This document shows, piece by piece, positions 1 to 5,853 of a stretch of DNA of 10,225 nucleotides. Location of the stretch: positions 1-10,225 of the forward strand of contig SLDM01000449.1 in the NCBI GenBank assembly GCA_007125255.1. The letters run 5' to 3'. Under the pieces are notes generated by a model, which did not search any database, was not told the DNA's origin, and saw nothing but the letters and a program-made list of their open reading frames with translations. This DNA is from Phycisphaerales bacterium. Its GTDB lineage: Bacteria; Planctomycetota; Phycisphaerae; Phycisphaerales; SM1A02. The number at the start of each line of letters is the position of its first letter. Within the stretch, counting starts at the first letter, position 1. Position numbers and translations under genes: made by a program.

Positions 1-449
1 CACTTTGCGGCGCGACCGTGTGGACGGTCGGCACCGTGGTGACCACGCCGGCGGAGCACGGTGAACGGGTCACGCGCACGGTGATCGAGACCGCGGTTTC
101 CGGGGACGTCTCCGCCACGCTCGGCCACTTCACGGAGGATGCCGCCCTCGCCATCGGTTCACCGACAGCGCCGGGGCTCAGTCTCAACGTCATGCGGAAC
201 CGACTGGACAATCTGCACCGGCGATTCACCATCGAGTCCAACCGCATCACCCGGCTGCGCGGCTATACGGAATCGGAAACGTCGGCCGTGGTCCACGCCA
301 GTTGCAGCACGGTCGTGTCGGGCGGTTACGGGTCAACCGGATCGCAATGGATCTTCCGCGTGGAGCAGCAGCCCGACGGAACCTGGATGGTGACGCGCCT
401 CACCGCCATCTCGATCGCCGGCCGAACGCCGAGCAATCAACTTTGGTAA
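1..449 (+). CDS. Probable membrane-anchored NTF2-like (SnoaL-type) protein, 5' end missing
   Basis: The reading frame is open from the window edge (first full codon at base 3) to a TAA at 447-449, giving 148 visible residues. A GTG at 18 exists, but codons before it (LCGAT) stay in frame and look like the end of a hydrophobic helix (LCGATVWTVGTVV), so the true start is probably upstream. The rest resembles the small NTF2-like cone fold. A helix with 'VIETAVSGDVSATLGHFTED' matches the usual start, in which a helix leads to a phenylalanine and an acidic turn. Beta strands follow (SAVVHASCSTVVSGG, SQWIFRVEQQPDGTWMVTRL), with the characteristic 'W.f....dGtW.v..l' ending. Such domains often form dimers and are used as binding or accessory domains, so no substrate can be inferred. 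It converges with the permease gene across a repeat-rich gap. The fold is an inference from pattern; the function is unknown. Confidence 0.6.
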   Translation, partial: LCGATVWTVGTVVTTPAEHGERVTRTVIETAVSGDVSATLGHFTEDAALAIGSPTAPGLSLNVMRNRLDNLHRRFTIESNRITRLRGYTESETSAVVHASCSTVVSGGYGSTGSQWIFRVEQQPDGTWMVTRLTAISIAGRTPSNQLW

Positions 450-451
450 GA

Positions 452-471
452 AGGCACGGAGGCACGGAGGG
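452..471. repeat. 8-bp tandem repeat (aggcacgg)n
   Basis: Two exact copies of aggcacgg (452-459, 460-467) are followed by the partial unit aggg, starting three bases after the stop codon of the upstream gene. The 14-base string agaaggcacggagg (449-462) recurs exactly at 2645-2658 in the other gene-poor gap, so this is part of a dispersed purine-rich repeat family and not a chance run. Confidence 0.75.
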
Positions 472-473
472 AA

Positions 474-497
474 AGTGACGAAGTGACGCAGTGATGA
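474..497. repeat. 8-bp tandem repeat (agtgacga)n
   Basis: Three consecutive 8-base units, agtgacga, agtgacgc and agtgatga, differ by one or two bases. They follow the aggcacgg repeat after two bases and share its 8-base period. No coding function is evident. Confidence 0.75.
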
Positions 498-536
498 AGG
501 GGTGGGTGAGGTCGGCGAGGGTCCTTGCTTGGGTGC

Positions 537-567
537 CACGGCCAGCGAGCGCAGCGAGTCGGCCGTG
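537..567. repeat. Dyad symmetry (7-bp stem, 17-base loop)
   Basis: cacggcc (537-543) pairs with ggccgtg (561-567). The intervening 17 bases contain the near-duplicated agcgag/agcgag motif. There is no T-rich tract on either side, so it is not a classical intrinsic terminator. It lies between two convergent genes and could still end transcription or belong to the intergenic repeat family. Confidence 0.4.
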
Positions 568-580
568 CGAGATGGAAAGT

Positions 581-686
581 CAGTTGCCGGACCGAATGAC
601 GACGCCAGTCACGCCCCAGTTATCGAGGGACAGTTGCCGGGACAACGTCACCGAGAAACAGTCACCGAGGGACAGCGCACGCGACG
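581..686. repeat. Degenerate 14-bp tandem repeat array
   Basis: Consecutive 14-base units can be laid end to end: cagttatcgaggga (617-630), cagttgccgggaca (631-644), acgtcaccgagaaa (645-658), cagtcaccgaggga (659-672), then a decayed unit cagcgcacgcgacg (673-686). The approximate consensus is cagt(t/c)accgaggga. Further degenerate relatives precede it out of phase: cagttgccggaccg at 581-594 and cagtcacgccc at 606-616. There is no unique spacer between units, so this is a minisatellite-like array, not a CRISPR. It occupies much of the 269-bp gap between convergent genes (450-718). Confidence 0.7.
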
Positions 687-718
687 CGAGCCATGGTGAC
701 CGGACGAGCACCGGAAGC

Positions 719-2050
719 CTAATCGTGCCGCAGCGCGACGATCGGGTCTTTCCGGCTGGCGATGATCGCGGGATAGATGCCGAAGCCCAGCCCGACCGCT
801 GCCGCGACGATGAACGACACGCCGATTGACCAGCCGGTGACCTGCGTCTCCATCCGGAAATCGCTGTCCACCAGGTCGCGGAGGCGGGGCAGTTCGAGGA
901 AGATGGGAAGCACGTTCTCGATACCGACGGAAACGGCGACGCCAACGGCAATACCGACCAGACCGCCGAGCGCGGAGAGCGTGCCGGTTTCGACGAGAAA
1001 CTGCGCGACGATGTGCCGGCGCGTCGCGCCGAGGGCGCGGCGAATGCCGATTTCGCGGGTGCGCTCGGTCACGGAGGCCAGCATGATGTTCATGATGCCG
1101 ATACCACCGATCAACAGACTGATCGCGGCGATCGAGATCAGCACCATGTTCCAGACCATGGCGGTGCGGCGGGCGCTTTCGAGCAGTTCCCACGGAACGA
1201 TGATCGTGACATCCTCAAAGTCCGGATGCTCCTGGGCAATGATCTGACGCATGCGTTCGGCGGTGTCGAGTACGGCGTCGGTCGAGCTGGCGGTGACATA
1301 GATCTCGTGAACCTCCACCTGCTCGCCGGTCATGGAGCCCGCCTGCCGGCGCATGATGATATCGGTGAACTCGAGTTCCGCCGTCGTGATGGGGATGTGG
1401 ACATCGAAGTTCCAGTCACGCCCGACGAGCGCGGATCCGGTCCCGCCGGCGAGGCCGATCGGCTTCATCACTCCGACAACGCGGTAGACATGGTCATCAA
1501 TGCGCAGATCCCGGCCGAGCGGATCCTCGAGGGGGAAAAAACTCTGCGCCACGCCCGAACCGATCACCGCCACGCGGGAGCGTCGTTCCATATCCTCATC
1601 GGAGAGATATCGGCCGCGATCGTCGATCCGCAGATTGGCGGCGTGCTGCAGCGCGGGCGTGGTTCCGTAGGCCTGTGAAACCGTGCGGCGCGGCCCGTAG
1701 GAGATCTCTGCCCCGACGGATTTCAAGGGCACGATGTAGAACGCATCGTCCAGGAAATGCTCGATTCGACGTTGATCGCGTCGCGTCAGTCCGAATGACG
1801 CCACCCAGCCACGTTCCTGCTCACCCGTCGCGGCCGACTCCGGGGGCTGAATGGATCGAACGATGACGTTGGTCGCGCCGAGGGCCTGGATCTCACGCAG
1901 GGCGGCCTGCTTGTTGCCCTCTCCGATGGAGACCATGGTGATGACCGCCGCCACCCCGAGGATAATGCCGAGACTGGTCAGCACCGACCGGAGTTTGTGC
2001 AGCAGCAGATTGGTCAGCCCCAGGCGGAGCGTTTCGAGGAAGAAGCTCAT
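719..2050 (-). CDS. MacB/FtsX-family ABC transporter permease
   Basis: The protein has 443 residues and the architecture of MacB-type permeases. A short cytoplasmic helix leads into TM1 (about 22-44, with 'TSLGIILGVAAVITMVSIGEG'). A large periplasmic MacB_PCD domain follows (about 45-300), then TM2 (302-326), TM3 (353-377) and TM4 (407-432). Diagnostic motifs are 'SVTERTREIGIRRALGAT' (326-343) after TM2 and the C-terminal 'KDPIVALRHD'. Such proteins pair with a LolD/MacB-type ATPase and move lipoproteins, peptides or drugs by mechanotransmission, without a transmembrane path for the substrate. The substrate here cannot be told. At 443 residues it is somewhat longer than the roughly 400 usual for stand-alone permeases, with extra sequence between TM3 and TM4 (about 380-405). 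The ATG at 2048-2050 gives the expected N-terminus; no clear Shine-Dalgarno is seen. No ATPase or adaptor gene adjoins it: its neighbours are convergent on one side and divergent on the other. Confidence 0.92.
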   Translation of the reverse strand: MSFFLETLRLGLTNLLLHKLRSVLTSLGIILGVAAVITMVSIGEGNKQAALREIQALGATNVIVRSIQPPESAATGEQERGWVASFGLTRRDQRRIEHFLDDAFYIVPLKSVGAEISYGPRRTVSQAYGTTPALQHAANLRIDDRGRYLSDEDMERRSRVAVIGSGVAQSFFPLEDPLGRDLRIDDHVYRVVGVMKPIGLAGGTGSALVGRDWNFDVHIPITTAELEFTDIIMRRQAGSMTGEQVEVHEIYVTASSTDAVLDTAERMRQIIAQEHPDFEDVTIIVPWELLESARRTAMVWNMVLISIAAISLLIGGIGIMNIMLASVTERTREIGIRRALGATRRHIVAQFLVETGTLSALGGLVGIAVGVAVSVGIENVLPIFLELPRLRDLVDSDFRMETQVTGWSIGVSFIVAAAVGLGFGIYPAIIASRKDPIVALRHD

Positions 2051-2155
2051 AAGGCAGCATCACGCGGAAAGGGACCGGACCAGCCCATGCCCGGCCGCGG
2101 ACAGAGGCCGCGGCGGGCAAAGCCGACTCGGCGCATCCGGCATCATCGGTCATCA

Positions 2156-2164
2156 TGCTATACC
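2156..2164 (+). promoter_or_regulatory. Possible extended -10 element for the small gene at 2181
   Basis: TG (2156-2157) is followed one base later by TATACC (2159-2164), which matches the -10 consensus at four of six positions in an extended -10 arrangement. No good -35 is visible. A start of transcription about seven bases downstream would leave a very short leader beginning at the ribosome binding site. Confidence 0.3.
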
Positions 2165-2170
2165 GGGCAA

Positions 2171-2176
2171 AGGAGG
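2171..2176 (+). promoter_or_regulatory. Strong Shine-Dalgarno aggagg
   Basis: aggagg, within aaaggagg, lies four bases before GTG 2181 and one base before GTG 2178. It is the clearest ribosome binding site in the window. It fixes the start of the small gene near 2181 even though the frame stays open well upstream, to 1851. Confidence 0.7.
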
Positions 2177-2180
2177 CGTG

Positions 2181-2492
2181 GTGGCACAGATTGAAATCCT
2201 CAGCGAAGAAGAGTCCGGCAGCGGGTGGCGGTTTGACCTGCAGGCGCTGGAAGCGGACGGCCGGCTCACCCGGTTCGAGATTCGACTGTCGTGGGCGGAC
2301 TACAACCACTGGTCGCCCGACGGCGGCGATGCCCCGGCCGCGGTCGCCGAAGCGGCCCTTCGCTGTCTGCTGGAGCAGCCCGAGCTACGCGCCGTCATGC
2401 CGGCTTCGTTCGACGCCGCCTCACTCCGGCGCCGCCTGCCGAATGCGGATGAATTGATCCGGCAGCGCATCGACCGGCCCGGACTCGGCTGA
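2181..2492 (+). CDS. Small protein of unknown function (103 aa)
   Basis: I do not recognise this protein. From GTG 2181 it has 103 residues, is acidic and soluble, and has no signal peptide or membrane helix. It starts with a beta-rich part (VAQIEILSEEESGSGWRFDL, then RFEIRLSWADYNHWSP). An alanine-rich helix follows (APAAVAEAALRCLLEQPELR), then a C-terminal basic helical tail (SLRRRLPNADELIRQRIDR). The strand-strand-helix order and the 'LSWADYNHWSPDG' turn look like a real conserved fold and not a shadow frame. The start was chosen from the strong aggagg immediately upstream; the open frame further upstream overlaps the divergent permease gene and its codons are not protein-like. It is transcribed divergently from the permease, 130 bp apart. 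A single transcription unit seems likely, since a repeat-rich gap follows. Confidence 0.75.
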   Translation: MAQIEILSEEESGSGWRFDLQALEADGRLTRFEIRLSWADYNHWSPDGGDAPAAVAEAALRCLLEQPELRAVMPASFDAASLRRRLPNADELIRQRIDRPGLG

Positions 2493-2497
2493 TCCCG

Positions 2498-2515
2498 CCT
2501 CCGGCACCGCGGAGG
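2498..2515 (+). terminator. Weak hairpin after the small gene
   Basis: cctccg (2498-2503) pairs with cggagg (2510-2515) across a six-base loop, five bases after the stop codon. The stem is GC-rich but no T-run follows, so it is only a possible terminator. Confidence 0.3.
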
Positions 2516-2581
2516 AACCGGAACCCCGTTACCGTGTGGGCTCATACGTTTCCCAGGTCAGATCCGCATCGAGCAAAGGAT

Positions 2582-2603
2582 TCACCGCAGAGGACGCGGA
2601 GAG
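2582..2603. repeat. Purine-rich dispersed repeat, left copy of an inverted pair
   Basis: This 22-base segment, tcaccgcag followed by aggacgcggagag, recurs on the opposite strand at 2803-2833, where the same two blocks are separated by nine extra bases. It is of the 'cgcagaggacgcggagag' style that I recall from intergenic regions of planctomycetes and other environmental bacteria. Confidence 0.7.
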
Positions 2604-2653
2604 CGCGGAGAAGGGCAAAGGAGCGGAGGAACAGGGTGATAGAGAGAAGGCAC

Positions 2654-2677
2654 GGAGGGGTACGGCTGCGCCCCTCC
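2654..2677. repeat. GC-rich hairpin (7-bp stem, 10-base loop)
   Basis: ggagggg (2654-2660) pairs with cccctcc (2671-2677) around the loop tacggctgcg. It overlaps the end of the dispersed agaaggcacggagg word (2645-2658). It has no T-tract, and its role is unknown. It could be a terminator-like structure for either flanking gene or the core of a repeat element. Confidence 0.5.
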
Positions 2678-2802
2678 TCCGGGCAGCTTCGCTCAACGCT
2701 CTGATCACTGCTGGCTCATCCCTGCCGATCACTCAAAGCAGATTCCTGAAGCGCCCCCCAAAGGCCGAAAGAGGTTGTTCACGCCAGCGAGTCTTCTCAC
2801 CC

Positions 2803-2833
2803 CTCTCCGCGTCCTCTGCTTCTCCTGCGGTGA
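2803..2833. repeat. Purine-rich dispersed repeat, right inverted copy with a 9-base insertion
   Basis: Read on the minus strand this segment begins tcaccgcag and ends aggacgcggagag, as the copy at 2582-2603 does. The nine bases gagaagcag lie between the blocks, and the insertion itself partly repeats the neighbouring purine motif. The two copies bracket about 252 bp, from 2582 to 2833. Confidence 0.7.
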
Positions 2834-2870
2834 TTCTCCGTCACGCACGAAACTGAATCTGGGATTCGTA

Positions 2871-5756
2871 TCACTCCTGCGCCGGCTCACCGGCCCGCGC
2901 CGTCAGCTCCGCCACATCGCGCGGAACTTCGAGAAGTTGGTTCAGCCGCGCAATGCCGCCTCGCTCCGCGACCCCGATGCGCAATGACTGGCCGGGCAGT
3001 ATCGCCGCACCGTTCGGCAGGCGGAACGAACGGATCGCCATTTCGCCCGGCTCGAGTCCGGAGACGATCCGGCGCAGCTGGCTGAATTCCGGCGCGATTA
3101 CGAACAGATCAGCATTCAGGACCCGGCCGCTGCGATTCGTGACGTAGTGGGTGATGATGAGATCCTTCTCGCCGGTCTCCACGTTCAGCGCGGTCCGCCA
3201 CGTCGAGGTGAACTCGAGATCCTCAAGACCGATCTCAAACTCGGTGGCAACGGCGAGATCATATTCACTGTCGGCGTTGAGCCGCACGTCCGCCTCCAGC
3301 TGACGCGAACCGGCGAAGACGCCCCGGTCGAAGATGATCTGAACCGGCATGCGCCCGGTCTCGCCGGGGCGAATAATAAAGTCATGCTGCCGTGGGGCGA
3401 TGCGGACATCCTCGTGCTCGCGCAGACGCAACGTCCCGGAGATCGGAACCGGCCAGGGATTCCTCAGCGTCAGTTCGTGTTCGTGCGCGCGGTGTTCGGC
3501 GGGAAGAAAGCTCGGCTCGAGGGCAAAGCTGTCACGAAAGCGTACGAGGTTCAGGCTCACGCCCTCGATGAAGACGGGGCTGGACGACAGGGTGATTTCG
3601 TGTCCGTCACTTTTCAGGTAGGCCGTGTGCCGATTGCCGTACATGTCGAATACATCGAGGTGATCATCGCTGAGCTGCATCGTGACGGTGCGCGTGGCGG
3701 AGGGACTGGCGTCACGCAGCCACGCGACCAGCGCATCGTCTCCGGGCTCATCGCCGCGGAGCAGCCAGCAGACAATGTTCTGGCCGAGCGTAACCTCACC
3801 GTCGAATGATCGGCGGTGCAGATGATCGATCAACTGCCGCACGATCCCGAAGGCGGGCGTGGGCATCGTGCGACCGTCCGAACCGTGGGGTCGGGCCCAG
3901 GGCGCCTGCGTCGCGAGCAGGTCCGGCGCCAGTCTCCAGCCGTGCAACAGTCGGTGAACATGATCGATGGTGACTTCGCGCGGCGCGTAGTGATTCTCGG
4001 GCGGTGGCTGCAACGCAAGGATGCGCTCGAGCGAACCCTCGAACCACGGCTCGGCCGCTTCCAGAATGGCCGGCGGCGAGAACTCCGAGGGCACATGGAT
4101 CGTGCCGGCCTGCAAGCCGGCCGTCGCGAATCCCGGCTGCTGCACACCGAACGGCACGTACACCGTCGGGTTCGGCACGAACCGCGCGATCGTCTGCTGC
4201 ACCTCTCGCACCAGCGTGGCCAGATCCGGCTGTTCGAAGGCATGCTGGTTGCCGGAAGCGCCGATCTGCCAGCGCTCTACTTCGAGGCCGTAGTTGATCA
4301 GGATCTGATCCAGATACGCCCGCCACATCTGCTCGTCGTCGGCCAGCGCGGGCAGTACTTCCTCCACCGTCAGATCGTGGCGCCGCGCCAGCTCGTCGGG
4401 CACACTGTGCAGGGAGAAGATCAGCCGCGCGTCGTGGTCACGCAACGATTCGATCGTTGGCTGCATCGCTTCGTAACGCGAGCGCATCCCGCCCTGAACC
4501 ATCGTTTGATCAAGAACCGGCATGATCACCGTGCCGACATCCAGCCGCTCGATCAGACCGACAATCATCTCCGCCTGCTTCCACCAGTCGGGAGCGAGTT
4601 CAACGGCAAACTGGTTGTGCCAGCCATGCAGGGGCCGATGACGCGGAGGGAGGGTGAGAAAGTCCAGCCACCTTCGGGCGGTCAACTCACCTTCGGTGCG
4701 AATGTCGAGCAGGGCGCGATACCAGCCGTAGTGTTCGGTGGGCAGTTTCACGGTCCGGGGGTTGATGGCCTGCGGCTGATCGATGCGCTGTTCCCAGATC
4801 ACACGTCCCTTGAGATCGAAGACGCGCAGGTGCGCTTCCAGATCCGCGTGCGCCAGATCGCGTACCATCATCCTCAACTGCAGGGGGTCGGATCCGATCG
4901 CCACATTGCCCGGCGTGGTCGTGGTCAGTTCGATCCGCGGGACGTGCCAGATCGTGACATCATCAAACCACGCCGTGCCGTGCACGTCCTCCTTCACCGG
5001 CCGCTCGTCTCCGCGATCAACCCGCCCGAGCTGACGCGGCTGAAAGAGCTGCAGTTCGAGCGCCAGGTCCGATGCGTTGGCGTGATCGCCGCGAACCTCG
5101 ATCGCGAGCGTGGTCCAGCCATCTTCGGAACGGATCATCCGGCTCTGGGCCCGAGTCTCCTCGATGACCTGCCCCTGCTTGTCGTGCAGCCAGGCCGAGA
5201 CGCCGGCCCGGGCGTGGACCAGACCCGCCGTCCGCAGCCGCGCGGTGACCACGTAGTCAGCGTAGGGCATCACCGGGATGACGGCCGTCGGCACGCGGGC
5301 CGCCATCGATCCCCCATCCAGGCGGAACTCGAAGGACCACCGGCCGGTCGCGGCCCGGCGGTCAGAGAGCTCCATCGTTCCGAAGGGTGGAAAGCCCGCG
5401 GCCGCGCCGTCCTCCGCCCCGTACCGGTAAAAGTGCAGCGGCATCTCGTACGGAGCCCGCTCGGCTTCCTCGAAATCAAAGTGCCGCACCAGTCGGTGCA
5501 TGCGGTACGGCGCGGGAACATCGCTCGGCACCGGGCCGATGAACGTATCCACCGCGCCGAGCTTCTCCGCCTCGGCGGGTCCTTCCTTCCCGGATTCCGC
5601 CGGGGTCGCCGTCGGCCCGATCGCGAGGCCGGCAAGGGCCACCAGGGCCACGGTGAAACCGCAGCCGCGGCGGGCCCGGCGTGAGTCCAGGGGCGGAAGG
5701 CCGAACCACCATATGGATCTTGGGCATGTGGACCTTGTACAGAACTGATCTCGCAT
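2871..5756 (-). CDS. Large exported multidomain protein resembling a carbohydrate-active enzyme; catalysis uncertain
   Basis: This 961-residue protein has a long basic N-terminus (RRARRGCG, 26-33) and a hydrophobic stretch (FTVALVALAGLAIGPTATPA, 34-53), which looks like a signal peptide or anchor. Residues about 105-275 resemble a carbohydrate-binding jelly roll: 'GRWSFEFRLDGG', 'YADYVVTARLRTAG', ending 'AWFDDVTIW'. An Ig-like strand region follows (about 276-370). Residues about 378-650 look like a TIM barrel (HGWHNQFAVELAPDWWKQAE, VGTVIMPVLDQ, ARLIFSLHSVP, VERWQIGASGNQ). A beta region (696-740, 'DVFDMYGN', 'SSPVFIEGVSLNLVRF') resembles the strand domain trailing many clan GH-A hydrolases. 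A NEW3-like domain (about 758-845, 'IRPGETGRMPVQIIF') and a final beta domain complete it. Clan GH-A enzymes usually have Glu in 'W.IGNE'; here the segment is WQIGASGNQ (496-504), so it may not be an active hydrolase. ATG 5756 is the only suitable in-frame start before the hydrophobic stretch. It is divergent from the coiled-coil gene. Confidence 0.75.
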   Translation of the reverse strand: MRDQFCTRSTCPRSIWWFGLPPLDSRRARRGCGFTVALVALAGLAIGPTATPAESGKEGPAEAEKLGAVDTFIGPVPSDVPAPYRMHRLVRHFDFEEAERAPYEMPLHFYRYGAEDGAAAGFPPFGTMELSDRRAATGRWSFEFRLDGGSMAARVPTAVIPVMPYADYVVTARLRTAGLVHARAGVSAWLHDKQGQVIEETRAQSRMIRSEDGWTTLAIEVRGDHANASDLALELQLFQPRQLGRVDRGDERPVKEDVHGTAWFDDVTIWHVPRIELTTTTPGNVAIGSDPLQLRMMVRDLAHADLEAHLRVFDLKGRVIWEQRIDQPQAINPRTVKLPTEHYGWYRALLDIRTEGELTARRWLDFLTLPPRHRPLHGWHNQFAVELAPDWWKQAEMIVGLIERLDVGTVIMPVLDQTMVQGGMRSRYEAMQPTIESLRDHDARLIFSLHSVPDELARRHDLTVEEVLPALADDEQMWRAYLDQILINYGLEVERWQIGASGNQHAFEQPDLATLVREVQQTIARFVPNPTVYVPFGVQQPGFATAGLQAGTIHVPSEFSPPAILEAAEPWFEGSLERILALQPPPENHYAPREVTIDHVHRLLHGWRLAPDLLATQAPWARPHGSDGRTMPTPAFGIVRQLIDHLHRRSFDGEVTLGQNIVCWLLRGDEPGDDALVAWLRDASPSATRTVTMQLSDDHLDVFDMYGNRHTAYLKSDGHEITLSSSPVFIEGVSLNLVRFRDSFALEPSFLPAEHRAHEHELTLRNPWPVPISGTLRLREHEDVRIAPRQHDFIIRPGETGRMPVQIIFDRGVFAGSRQLEADVRLNADSEYDLAVATEFEIGLEDLEFTSTWRTALNVETGEKDLIITHYVTNRSGRVLNADLFVIAPEFSQLRRIVSGLEPGEMAIRSFRLPNGAAILPGQSLRIGVAERGGIARLNQLLEVPRDVAELTARAGEPAQE

Positions 5757-5764
5757 CTTCCGCT

Positions 5765-5770
5765 GTTATC
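5765..5770 (-). promoter_or_regulatory. Possible -10 hexamer for the large exported gene
   Basis: On the minus strand the hexamer GATAAC (four of six matches to TATAAT) ends eight bases before the ATG at 5756, and no convincing -35 accompanies it. If used, transcription would begin at or next to the start codon, giving a leaderless message. Confidence 0.28.
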
Positions 5771-5796
5771 GGTCGATTGGTGCAACAACTTCACGT

Positions 5797-5826
5797 TTGC
5801 CGATGTTCTTGGTGCGGTCCCATTAT
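5797..5826 (+). promoter_or_regulatory. Possible sigma-70-type promoter for the coiled-coil gene
   Basis: TTGCCG (5797-5802) and CATTAT (5821-5826) each match consensus at four of six positions and are 18 bases apart. A start near 5833 would give a leader of about 20 bases containing the gagg at 5841-5844, nine bases before ATG 5854. It lies in the 97-bp divergent gap. Confidence 0.3.
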
Positions 5827-5853
5827 CTTCCTCACCCACAGAGGTTTGCCACC

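Larger units (their letters stand above)
2493..2870. other. 378-bp gene-free stretch rich in repeats
   Basis: Between the small plus-strand gene and the end of the large minus-strand gene I find no credible coding sequence. The stretch holds a hairpin just after the stop codon (2498-2515), a purine-rich repeat (2582-2603) with an inverted, interrupted copy (2803-2833), a second copy of the agaaggcacggagg word (2645-2658) and a 7-bp-stem hairpin (2654-2677). Both flanking genes end here, so it is a convergent terminator region. Confidence 0.7.

Noticed and set aside
581..686. CRISPR array
   Set aside because: Units of 14 bases follow each other without unique spacers and are degenerate. There are no 23-40 base direct repeats and no cas genes.
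491..829. Plus-strand open frame of 112 codons across the repeat-rich gap
   Set aside because: It is built from the tandem repeats and then runs antisense into the 3' end of the permease gene. No ribosome binding site or conserved pattern is seen.
1013..1678. Plus-strand open frame of 221 codons inside the permease region
   Set aside because: It is antisense to the MacB/FtsX-type permease. The composition (Gly, His, Asp and Arg rich) is typical of a shadow frame.
1851..2180. Upstream extension of the small gene at 2181
   Set aside because: The frame is open but overlaps the N-terminal coding part of the divergent permease gene, and the residues are not protein-like. The aggagg at 2171-2176 fixes the start near 2181.
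2582..2833. Insertion sequence
   Set aside because: The inverted repeats are interesting, but the interior has no transposase frame and no target-site duplication is visible, so at most a non-autonomous element can be proposed.
3816..5684. Plus-strand open frame of 622 codons
   Set aside because: It lies wholly opposite the large exported protein. Its translation is rich in Arg, Gly, Gln and His with no recognisable domain, as expected of an antisense frame in GC-rich DNA, whereas the minus-strand frame has a signal peptide and clear domain motifs.
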